Source: Epithemia pelagica
Lineage: Eukaryota > Bacillariophyta > Bacillariophyceae > Surirellales > Surirellaceae
Direction of reading: 5' to 3'
DNA length: 64,000 nucleotides
Assembly (NCBI GenBank): GCA_946965045.2
Contig: OX337235.1
Location: 1,813,508-1,877,507 of the forward strand
Below are positions 53,650 through 62,687 of this stretch, piece by piece. A model generated the notes under the pieces. The model made no database searches, had not been told where the DNA came from, and saw only the letters and a list, made by a program, of their open reading frames with translations. The position numbers were made by a program, and so were the translations under genes. Within the stretch, counting starts at the first letter, position 1, and every line of letters begins with the position of its first letter.

Positions 53650-53943
53650 TGTTGGAAATAATGACGAAGACGAAAAAATGATCCACGAGTCCTCAGAGCC
53701 GCCCGGCGACCAAGCTGGGACAATGACGAGAACTACTTATCGAAGGAGTCACGAACAATCACGCGAGCGAGAAGGTAAGCGCGTTACGTTCGCTGACGTG
53801 GTGAAATACGGAAAACCAAAGACGAGCAAGGCGAAAAAGACGAGAGCTCATTCTTTGGAGATAATCAAGACAGTAAAGTAAAATTACGTTTTACATCTAC
53901 GACGATAGCGACGAAGCTGACGGCATCCTTGCATCGTACAACA
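53650..53943 (+). repeat. 5' LTR of copia element
   Basis: 294 bp, TGTTGG...ACAACA. Position 53850 lies in TCATTCT, which fits the YYANWYY initiator pattern. 53851-53865 is complementary to the primer-binding position just after the LTR. Confidence 0.93.
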
Positions 53944-53957
53944 TTATCTCCAAAGAA
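53944..53957 (+). promoter_or_regulatory. Putative primer-binding site, self-complementary to LTR
   Basis: The bases directly after the 5' LTR (TTATCTCCAAAGAA), together with the final LTR base, pair perfectly over 15 bp with LTR positions 53851-53865. They do not resemble the usual copia initiator-Met tRNA complement. This suggests priming by fold-back of the RNA 5' end. Confidence 0.5.
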
Positions 53958-54004
53958 AACGAAATCTTACAAACTGTCTTTTCAAGCGCATCAACGCATT
54001 TTCC

Positions 54005-54637
54005 ATGTCCAGCCCAAACAAGCAAGAGATCGACGAACTCATCCAAGAACTCGAAGAACTCACAACTCGACAGAGAGAAGTGCTTGCCCGAATCAAGAGC
54101 ATCCGGGAAGTCCCCATCGTTGAAGTGACACGGGTTGCCACTGGGGCAAAGTCCCAGCCCGGAGGGTACGAGACAGGCGACAGTGAAGAAGGCAGCCAGT
54201 CGGAGAAGAAAGCGGCGGCCGCACAGAGAGGAAACAAGTATCAACGGCCATCGCCCACTGCATCCAGTGTGGCCAGTTCAAGCGTTTAAGTCGTTGGAGT
54301 CATTCGTCACCAACAATCTCGAGGACAAGAGTCGGACGGCGATACTACCTTTTATTCGGAGAACGAAGGAGCCGAAAGAGAACCAGTCACATACACAACA
54401 GCGGAACTCTCAGCATTGAAAAGTGGCTGCACCTTGTGGACCTCAGCGGTTTCAGGGAAGCGGTACATCATCCACAAGAAAAGGAGGGCTTTCCGAGTGG
54501 GAGACATAGTTCGCATCGTCAATCCCGCTTCGCTCCACGTCGGAGAAGCACCAACCATTCGTGACGGCACGGGTGTCGTTGCCCGAGTCACCGCATACCA
54601 AGTAATCGTCCACACGGATAGTGGTCAAGACGTTTGA
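54005..54637 (+). pseudogene. Copia ORF1: coiled-coil plus KOW/Tudor-like domain, nonsense codon
   Basis: A 211-codon frame upstream of gag-pol, interrupted by TAA at 54287-54289. The first 94 codons start with a heptad-rich coiled coil (EIDELIQELEELTTRQREVL), then a disordered stretch. After the stop the same frame continues and ends with RRAFRVGDIVRIVNP and GTGVVARVTAYQVIVHTDSG, which reads like a small beta-barrel (KOW/Tudor/SH3-like) that might bind nucleic acid or chromatin. Such an extra ORF is not part of canonical Ty1/copia elements. Its stop lies 40 bp before the gag ATG at 54678. The domain assignment is from pattern only. Confidence 0.6.
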
Positions 54638-54677
54638 CGAGGCAAGAACAACGTCCGATATCTCTCAGCAGAGAAGG

Positions 54678-57600
54678 ATGAGCAGTTCGGGTGCGTCCAA
54701 CCCGTCCAGCCAGGACGGCGCCCCCAGTTCGCCAGGTACTACGCCTGAAGGGCGTGGTGCTGGTGGTCCAGGCCGAGGAGGAAGAGGCCGTGGACGAGGA
54801 AGAGGGCGTGGTGGACGCGGAGGTCGTGGAGGCAGAGGAGGCCACACGAGTAGTAATGCATTCAAGGGCAACACGGAAGGCATGAACGGCCACGTGTTTC
54901 AAGTCTTCCATGAATGCAATGACAAGCGACAGTTCACCCGAACACTGGAAGCATTAGAGGAACACTTCGCGAAGACGTTCAAGCATGCGGGCGACATGGT
55001 GGTTCTTACCCGAGATTTGAAGAATCCGTCCGTTCAAGAGCCAGCCGATCTCCCAGACGAAGAGAAGAGTCGTTTGAAGATTGCAATCTTCGAGAAACAA
55101 GTCGCCGCCTATGTTACTCGATGCGAAATACTCAAGAGTAATTTGCAAGCAGCCTATGCCATAATCTGGGGGCAGTGCAGCGAGGCTATGAAAGCCAAAC
55201 TACAAGGACTAGAAAAGTATGACGCCTCCTGGTTAGCTTGCGATTGTGCTTGGTTGCTGACCCAGATCAAAGGGATCAGGCACAAATTTGAAGAAAAACG
55301 ATATGGGTATGCGTCTCTGAACGACGCGTACACCAATTTTTACCTCCACCGGCAGCAACCAGATGAAGCTCTCTCGGATTACCTGCATCAATTCAAGGAA
55401 AACATCGATGTCCTTGTACATTATGGAGGCTCAGTTGGAGTAGACAAAGGATCACAGGATCTCATTGTCAAATATTTGGACCCCGACGTCACGACAACCT
55501 CCGAAACGAAGAAACGCATGAGTCGTGATCGTGCCCTGGCTATCCAGTTCCTGAAGGGAGCGGATAGGAAACGGTTTGGAAATCTTCTTATCAAATTGGA
55601 GAACCAATTCACCCGTGGGACGGATCAGTACCCCGTCAACGTTACGGCAGCATACGGTATGTTGGTGAGTTATCGCGGACCCCGCCAACCACAAAATCAG
55701 CAACAAGGACAATCTTCAACCGGCAGTGGGCTCCAGTTTGCCCAAACAACAACCGCTCCCATCCCTGGCCTCGATGGAATTCTGCATGAAGCCATCATCT
55801 GTTTCCATTGCCAGGGTCCTGGTCACTATGCAAGCCAGTGTCCGCATCGGGCCGATAACAACGAGGCAGCCACTGGGGTTACCATGCTCCAGAGCCATGG
55901 TCCCGTCCACAACTTCACCTTTCTGCATTTTGATTGTTGTTTCTCGCAATCACGCCATGTTGCTATACCCGATTCTTGGGTTTTGTTGGACAGCCAGTCC
56001 ACAGTGTCCGTTTTCCGAAATGCCACCTTGCTCCAAAACATCCGCCCTGCCGCCTCCCCCCTCACGGTCTACACCAATGGCGGTTCCCAAATCTCTCGTC
56101 TTGTTGCGGACATCCCCAATTTTGGCGAAGTATGGTTCAACCCACAATCTCTGGCCAACATCCTATCCCTTGCCGCTGTCCGTCAGCGGTGCCGTGTCAC
56201 CATGGACACTGCTGGTGCCTCCGCCATTGCTGTGCACCGGAAGGATGGTTCGGTAATGCTTTTCAAAGAGAGCCCCATGGGTCTCTATTATTTTGATGTG
56301 AACGATCCCACTAACTCTATTAATTCCCCTTCTGCCCCTTATCTTTTTCTCAATAGTGCGACTGGGTATTCACCCCGTGAGGTCGAAGGAGCGGATCGTG
56401 CCCGTACTCTTTACAGGCAACTCGGTCGACCCTCCCAACGCGATTTCCTCGACGCACTGGCAAACAATGTCGTCCAAAACTGTCCCGTCACCCCCGAAGA
56501 TGCCAAACGCGCCCTCAAAATTTACGGACCAGACCCCGCCACCATCAAAGGCAAAACCGTAAAGCGACCGACACCCGCTGCACCACAAGTAGTTCCAACG
56601 GACATCCCTACCAAAATCAAGAACAAACACCGACGCGTGAGGATATGCGCAGACAATTTCTACGTCCAAGGCCACATTTTCTGTCACACCATTTCCAAGC
56701 ACCTCCATTTCCGCACCGTTGCAGCAATCTCCAATCGACGCAAAGCAACTCTCGAGAAGGAAATTAAGGACGTCATCAACATGTATCATGCCAGAGGTTT
56801 TGAAGTCACGGATTTCCACGCAGATAACGAATTCGCACCAATCCAACAGAGAATTCTCCCCGTCCTATCAAACATCGTTGCCGCTGACGACCATGTCGGA
56901 CAAGTTGAGCGATCCATCAGGACCATTAAGGAGAGGGTCCGAGCCCTAGTACATGGCCTACCGTACCGACGCTACCCGTCCCTACTAGTGCGAGAAATCG
57001 TGGCGCATGCCGTCCGCACTCTCAACCAACTACCAAGCAGAAAGGGCGTGTCCACCACCATGAGCCCACGGAAAATAGTGACTGGCCTACCTGACCCGGA
57101 TTTTAACAACATGCGCATCGAATTCGGCCATTATGCCCAAATATTCGAAGAAAGACGAAGAACAAACACGACAGCCCCGCGAACCATTGGCGCCATTGCA
57201 CTCAACCCGACTGGCAACACCCAAGGGAGTTACTACTTCCTATCCTTAGACACGGGTGCTCGCGTCACACGCCAACAGTGGACAGAGCTCCCCATTACAC
57301 AAGCGGTAATCGACCGTGTCGAAGAATTGGCTGAACAGCAAGACCAACCACTCATTGATGGTGAGCTGGTTTTTGAATGGGCCCCGAACATCCCCATCAT
57401 TGACGACAACGATGAGGTACCCAACGACAACGATGACCTTTTGAATGACGACGAATCGGACGAAGAACCGGAAGAAGAACCCAACGACGGGAACAGCGAC
57501 CACTCTGATCCCAACGAAAACGATGTCGAGTCAAGCAGTGACGAACCACCAGCATCAGATGAAGATGATGACGACGAGCCACCAATGGTTTCAACAACAG

Positions 57601-59912
57601 ACGATGAAGACAACGACGATGATATCGACGACAACGATGATCACGGGGAAATTGAAGAAGAAGAAGGAGCGCGTAGTGAAATGAAGAAGAAGAAGGAGCG
57701 CATAGTGAAATGGATGAAGATGAAGGAGCGAATGAACCCGACGAAGATGAAGGAGCGCACCATGCACAAGAGTATCAGGATGAAGATGAAGGAGCGAACG
57801 ATTATGACGAGCATAACGATGAAGACGGCGATGGCGAAGCAACCGCCATGTCCGAGGACGACATGCCTCAACACGAGTACAATTTGAGGAGCGGCCGGAC
57901 ACGCTCCTACAGTCACAGATTTGACCACCAAATGGACACCGCGGACGGTAGCACATCATACATGCATATGCAATTTCTCCAACGTGCGATCCGTCACGCA
58001 ACAACCAACGTGAACGAACGGAAACCGATCCATTCCTTGGTGGCCCACTTCATATTCACCCAAATGTCTGCCCAAGCAGGCATCAAGAAACATGGTCAAA
58101 AGGCCATAGACACACTTCTCAAGGAATTCACACAATTGGATAATCAAGATACATTCGATCACCAGGACGCATCAAAGCTTACGGCACAACAGAAGAAGGC
58201 AGCCCTCAGATCAGTCAACGTGATCAAAGAGAAACGCTGTGGCAAGATCAAGGGACGATCGTGCGCGGACGGACGGTCCCAGCGACCACACTACGATAAA
58301 AGTGAGACTGCTTCACCAGCCCTGTCAACAGACACCCTGATCATGTCACTGATCATCGACGCAGTTGAACGACCGAAAGTCATCACCGCTGACATTGCTG
58401 GGGCATACCTTAATGCTTTTATGCGCGATTACGTATTAATGAAGCTCACCGGTGATGTAGTGGACATCTTCTGCCAGATCGACGAGAAATACAAAAAGTT
58501 CGTCGTCATGGAAGGTGAAACCAAGGTACTCTACGTACGACTCAACAAAGCACTGTATGGATGCGTTCAATCTGCACTACTGTGGTACGAGTTGTTCTCC
58601 ACAACGCTGAAAGAGATGGGTTTCGAACTAAACCCGTACGACCCATGCGTGGCCAACAAAATGATCAACGGACGTCAATGCACTGTAACCTGGTACGTTG
58701 ATGATCTGAAAGCATCGCACGTGGAAGAGAAGGTAATCGAAGATGTCGTGGCAGCAATCGAAGCAAAATTCGGGAAGATGTCGGTGTGTAGAGGAAAAGA
58801 ACACACCTATTTGGGAATGAAGATTACAATCAACGACAACGGCACGGTCAGCATTATCATGCCACAATACATCGACGAAGCAATCGACATGTTCGGCGAG
58901 GATGTCACACAAGGAGCATCAACACCTGCGAGGAAAGGACTTTTTACAATCAAGAAGAATTCACCGATGCTCAGCAAAGAAAAGAAGGACAAATTTCACA
59001 GTATCGTGGCAAAATTACTCTACCTGTCACAACGTGCCCGTATAGACATCCAAACGGCTATCGCGTTCTTGTGCACCCGAGTTGCCAAATGTACCGTCGA
59101 CGATTGGGCCAAATTGAAACAAGTGCTCCAATACCTGTACGCTACCAAAGAATTGGAATACATTGTCGGAGCAGACAATGTACCCCATCTCAAGACATGG
59201 GTCGACGCATCATTCGCCGGACATGCGCAGCCACACAGGCGGTGTAATGTCCCTTGGGCGAGGTGCTATCATCGCAAAATCAAGAAAGCAGAAGCTCAAT
59301 ACTAAGAGCTTGACTGAGGCCGAGGTTGTGGGTGCAAGTGACTACCTCCCAAACACGATATGGGCCAAACGATTCCTCGAGGCCCAAGGATACAAGATAG
59401 CAAGCACGAAATTCGCCCAGGACAACCAGAGCGCAATCAAACTAGAGAAAAACGGAAGAGCTTCAGCGGGGAAGCAGTCGCGCAATGTGGATATCAGATA
59501 TTTCTTCATAAAAGACCGAATCGAACAAGAAAATATCGACATCCATTACTGCCCAACGGAGGAAATGCTAGCGGATTTTCATACAAAACCACTACAAGGG
59601 AGTCTTTTCATCAAGTTCAGAGACGTATTACTCGGACACAAGCCCATCGATTCCCTGCAAGACTCCCCGTGCGACTCCTCGACTCATGAGGAGCGTGTTG
59701 GAAATAATGACGAAGACGAAAAAATGATCCACGAGTCCTCAGAGCCGCCCGGCGACCAAGCTGGGACAATGACGAGAACTACTTATCGAAGGAGTCACGA
59801 ACAATCACGCGAGCGAGAAGGTAAGCGCGTTACGTTCGCTGACGTGGTGAAATACGGAAAACCAAAGACGAGCAAGGCGAAAAAGACGAGAGAGCTCATT
59901 CTTTGGAGATAA
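54678..59912 (+). pseudogene. Copia gag-pol polyprotein, frameshifted
   Basis: Order: Arg/Gly-rich N-terminus; UBN2-type Gag (FHECNDKRQFTRTLEALEEH, YTNFYLHRQQPDEALSDYL); CCHC knuckle CFHCQGPGHYASQC (55800-55841); aspartic protease DSWVLLDSQSTVSVF (DSQ instead of DSG/DTG); integrase with ADNFYVQG, VTDFHADNEF and VERSIRTIKERVR (D, D, E); acidic linker; RT with ITADIAGAYLNAFM and CTVTWYVDDLKAS (YVDD); RNase H with LKTWVDASFAG, TKSLTEAEVVGAS and QDNQSAI. Breaks: a 29-bp tandem duplication (57653-57681 and 57682-57710) shifts the frame in the linker, and a deletion near 59218 (before PDMRSHTGGV) shifts it again. The frame continues ~72 codons into the 3' LTR. Start is the first ATG (54678). Confidence 0.9.
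57653..57710 (+). repeat. 29-bp tandem duplication in copia pol
   Basis: Two 29-bp copies (57653-57681, 57682-57710) with one G/A difference in a GAAGAA-rich acidic linker. Because 29 is not a multiple of three, the second copy breaks the frame. Confidence 0.88.
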
Positions 59913-59991
59913 TCAAGACAGTGAAGTAAAATTACGTTTTACATCTACGACGATAGCGACGAAGCTGACGGCATCCTTGCATCGTACAACA
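59696..59991 (+). repeat. 3' LTR of copia element
   Basis: 296 bp, matching the 5' LTR except for a 2-bp GA insertion and one A/G change. It is preceded by CATGAGGAGCG rather than a long polypurine tract. The pol frame enters it and stops at 59912. Confidence 0.93.
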
Positions 59992-60295
59992 AAGATCTTC
60001 AGGTCCTTCGTGGTTTTTTATGACAGCCCATGATTTTCAATCCTACCAAACTCGTTCTTCCCATAGACGTTTATATGGATATTTGGAGGGTTCTGGCTGG
60101 TTCTTTGTTTCTGGGTTCTTTGTACGCTAAGCGCGTTGACAACATATGAATAAATGGAAACATATCATCCTGGTGGACCGTAGGTCCGTTCCGTTCCGAT
60201 TTGAACATCTCTCTTGTTTGTGTGTGAGGGCGCATGTGGGTGGGTGAGTGGGTGTATGGATGGTTTCGACGTGATGTCGTTCGTATGATGGCTCT

Positions 60296-60739
60296 CTATT
60301 CAAGTCCATCCATGATTTCATCAATATTTCGCCATTTCGGATTGTTCACGCTACCAAACCAACCGGTTTTACCGGGATCTTCGACTGACTTCTTCTTTGG
60401 TACGGCTTCGAGGTTCGGAACCAGAAAGTGAAAGAGTGACAGAGGACAATGACAAAAAGAGAGTGGAAATAGAGTTTAGAGTTTCGTGTGTCACAAAGAA
60501 CTTTTGCGCCATTAAGGAACCATTGCTAACGTACCTCGTTTTACCGGCTTGACCTTCTTGTCGTCCACGCTTTCCTTCTGTGGATTCGGAGGTGGGGATC
60601 CGTCAAGACCTCGGCCATCAAGTCCCCATCCCTGTGGATATAAGGTTCCCGCCGAGGATGGGTTTTTGCTGCGGCGAGCAGCGACCGAAGCTGGAAATGT
60701 CGCCAAGAGGACAAAGAGAAATGCAATGAAAGCGCGCAT
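60296..60739 (-). CDS. Small secreted or ER-lumen protein
   Basis: 104 aa, not recognised. Exons 60739-60535 and 60405-60296, 129-bp intron (GAG|GTACGT ... CGAAG|CC), phase 1. Signal peptide RAFIAFLFVLLATFPASVAA is followed by RRSKNPSS, without a Phe at +1, so secretion or ER retention is more likely than plastid import. The mature part is basic and Pro/Gly-rich (YPQGWGLDGRGLDG; KKVKPVKR) and ends with GWFGSVNNPKWRNIDEIMDG. The intron model extends the protein with that conserved-looking tail; reading through the donor would end it nine codons later. The acceptor follows a CT-rich tract. Confidence 0.65.
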
Positions 60740-61415
60740 TGTCGTTCGTTTCAGAGGTTGTTTCGTGTAATATCGTTCACTTTTGGTGTCTGCAGTTGCA
60801 AAGACAGCTGTTCTTGTTTGTTTTTATGAGAGAAATGGAATGCGATCCGTTTTATGACACAAAATTCCCACCGGAGCACACGGTATCTTTTTGACTTTTG
60901 ACATCCTCAGTATGGTTGCCGGCAGCTGATGGTTGCGTTCTCCAGTTCTGGATTTCTGACGACATCATGTATCATGTCATCAGCTCAATGATTACATCTC
61001 GAATGCGAATCGCGTAAGGATATCATTCATTCTATCATTTTTTATGCCCCTCATTTTTCCATCATATACCGACCTTGTATCAAAAAGGTAGTAGGACAAT
61101 AGGTGAAATCAGTACTCTTGTTGTCGCATCCTCACAGAGGACTCGCAACCAATCTTATCCTAAACTTTTGAGATTTTACCACGAATGAGGTTGCTTGAGA
61201 CACAATTGTTCTCCTTGCTTCTTTAGTCAGCTTGTTCAGTTCTCCCATTCATGTTCTCCTTTCTTTGAAGCGAAGTCAATTCATGGACGACTGGCAAGTT
61301 CGCAATGATATTATCACAATCGGCAATGGACCGGAACCAACACATCAATTGGCAGAGACATCGGCCAGCTGAAATGAATCAACTGGACTGGTTCTAGTTA
61401 GTTACGACCCAATCT
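60740..61415. other. Intergenic
   Basis: About 680 bp upstream of the small secreted protein and downstream of the ferredoxin-domain gene. No gene seen. Confidence 0.45.
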
Positions 61416-62351
61416 CTATCGAGTCCACTGCGCTGCATTAATGGGCGGAAAGGTTTCCACGGTACAATCACCGTAGGCAAACGCAACACAGGACAAACGA
61501 TAGCTGTCGGGATTTTCTCGCAATGTTGAGGCTTCATCCATTGATTTCCGGTTGGTATTCATCCCACCTGCCGAAACATTAACTATGCAGGTACCGCACA
61601 ATTGCTTGCCTTGACAATTAGTCCACCGCGTTACACTTTGGTACACATTTATTCCATTGTCCACACAAAGTTGACGAATGTTGACGCCAACCGGTGCTAG
61701 CAATCGGTGAATAACTTCTTTCGGTGTCCCCTTGTTTTCATAAACCATAACAGTCACTGTCTCGGCCTCTTTACCGGAGGTTCCTTTCTCCGTCGCCGCT
61801 GCTTTCAACTCATCCTTGGTTCCTCTAAAAAATACCATATCCACATCTGTAACTGACTTGTCCAGCATAGCAAATGATTCCATAACAAAATCAAAAGGGG
61901 CTCCAACCAAGTTAATCACATCCATTTCTTCATCTTCTTTGACGGCGCACAATTCGCAAAGCTGGTCTCCTACTTGCACTTGGTTCGACATGGCTGCATC
62001 ACCGGTTGGATCGAGAGCTCTCACATAGACAAACGAGAAAGACAAATCGGTACCCCATTCAATTCCGGCCGCCCTCGATAGTCTCACACGGTACAATCGT
62101 GGATCGGAATCAATATCAATGCCTCCTCCTGCAGTTTCCGAACCCTCGCCGTCGTCCGTTGGTGGGTTCGACGCTCCCTCCGAGGCGAAGAGAACGGCTT
62201 TTCCCGGGCGTTGGTGATTTGAGGTGAGAATTTTCTTGCATTCTTGTTGATGATGACGGTGGTGCTCCAAAGGATATGGTTGAAAGCAGCTACATAGACT
62301 CAAATATATCAAGAAGATACAAGCGTATCTTTGTTTGTTGCGATAGACCAT
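61416..62351 (-). CDS. Plastid 2Fe-2S ferredoxin-domain protein (PnsB3-like cysteine spacing)
   Basis: 311 aa, single exon. ATG 62351 is used because it begins a signal peptide (YACIFLIYLSLCSCFQPYPL) with a Phe site of the plastid type; the open frame upstream is longer but lacks such a signal. Residues ~70-165 form a PDZ-like region (YRVRLSRAAGIEWGTDLSFS, VQVGDQLCEL). The ferredoxin domain is C-terminal (from ~195): RQLCVDNGINVYQSV, then NCQGKQLCGTCIVNV and YRLSCVAFAYGDCTVE. Spacing C-X5-C-X2-C...C differs from photosynthetic ferredoxin (C-X4-C-X2-C) and resembles plant PnsB3/NDF4. Electron partner unknown. Confidence 0.82.
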   Translation of the reverse strand: MVYRNKQRYACIFLIYLSLCSCFQPYPLEHHRHHQQECKKILTSNHQRPGKAVLFASEGASNPPTDDGEGSETAGGGIDIDSDPRLYRVRLSRAAGIEWGTDLSFSFVYVRALDPTGDAAMSNQVQVGDQLCELCAVKEDEEMDVINLVGAPFDFVMESFAMLDKSVTDVDMVFFRGTKDELKAAATEKGTSGKEAETVTVMVYENKGTPKEVIHRLLAPVGVNIRQLCVDNGINVYQSVTRWTNCQGKQLCGTCIVNVSAGGMNTNRKSMDEASTLRENPDSYRLSCVAFAYGDCTVETFPPINAAQWTR

Positions 62352-62687
62352 TGTTCGGCACTTTTTGTTGTTCGCATTGACGACGAAGAAGATTGGGAAG
62401 ATCTTGCAACTTCTTCGGTGGTCGCGGTTCGCAATACCTCCAAAGTCAGTCTCTCCGTAGTCCGTAGTTTTAGGGTTATCAACCTTCCCATTACTCATTG
62501 GAGTATTTGACCTTTCGATTATTTGACCATGGGTTTCCGATACATCAACAAACTCGTAAACGAGTTCCAAGTGCCCAACACGTCTCATGCAAAGAGTTAT
62601 CGCCATGTCTTGAAATACATGACGTTAACACTGTTTAATGCCATCAATGCTAGCTAGAGGAAGAGCGGTGTTTTACTATGTCATAAT
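62352..62687. other. Intergenic
   Basis: About 340 bp between two minus-strand genes; only a leaderless extension of the ferredoxin-domain frame is open here. Confidence 0.45.

Larger units (their letters stand above)
53650..59991 (+). mobile_element. Ty1/copia LTR retrotransposon (diatom type), recent but broken
   Basis: 6.34-kb element with LTRs at 53650-53943 (294 bp) and 59696-59991 (296 bp), both TG...CA, differing by one substitution and a 2-bp indel. The 5-bp duplication AAGAT flanks it (53645-53649, 59992-59996). Inside: a short ORF1 with a nonsense codon (54005-54637), then gag-protease-integrase-RT-RNase H in copia order (54678-59912), broken by a 29-bp tandem duplication and a small deletion. 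The near-identical LTRs imply recent insertion. Confidence 0.93.

Noticed and set aside
53456-53881. 141-codon plus frame crossing the 5' LTR boundary
   Set aside because: Half is host intergenic and half LTR. The LTR part is the same tail that pol reads in the 3' LTR, so the frame is fortuitous here.
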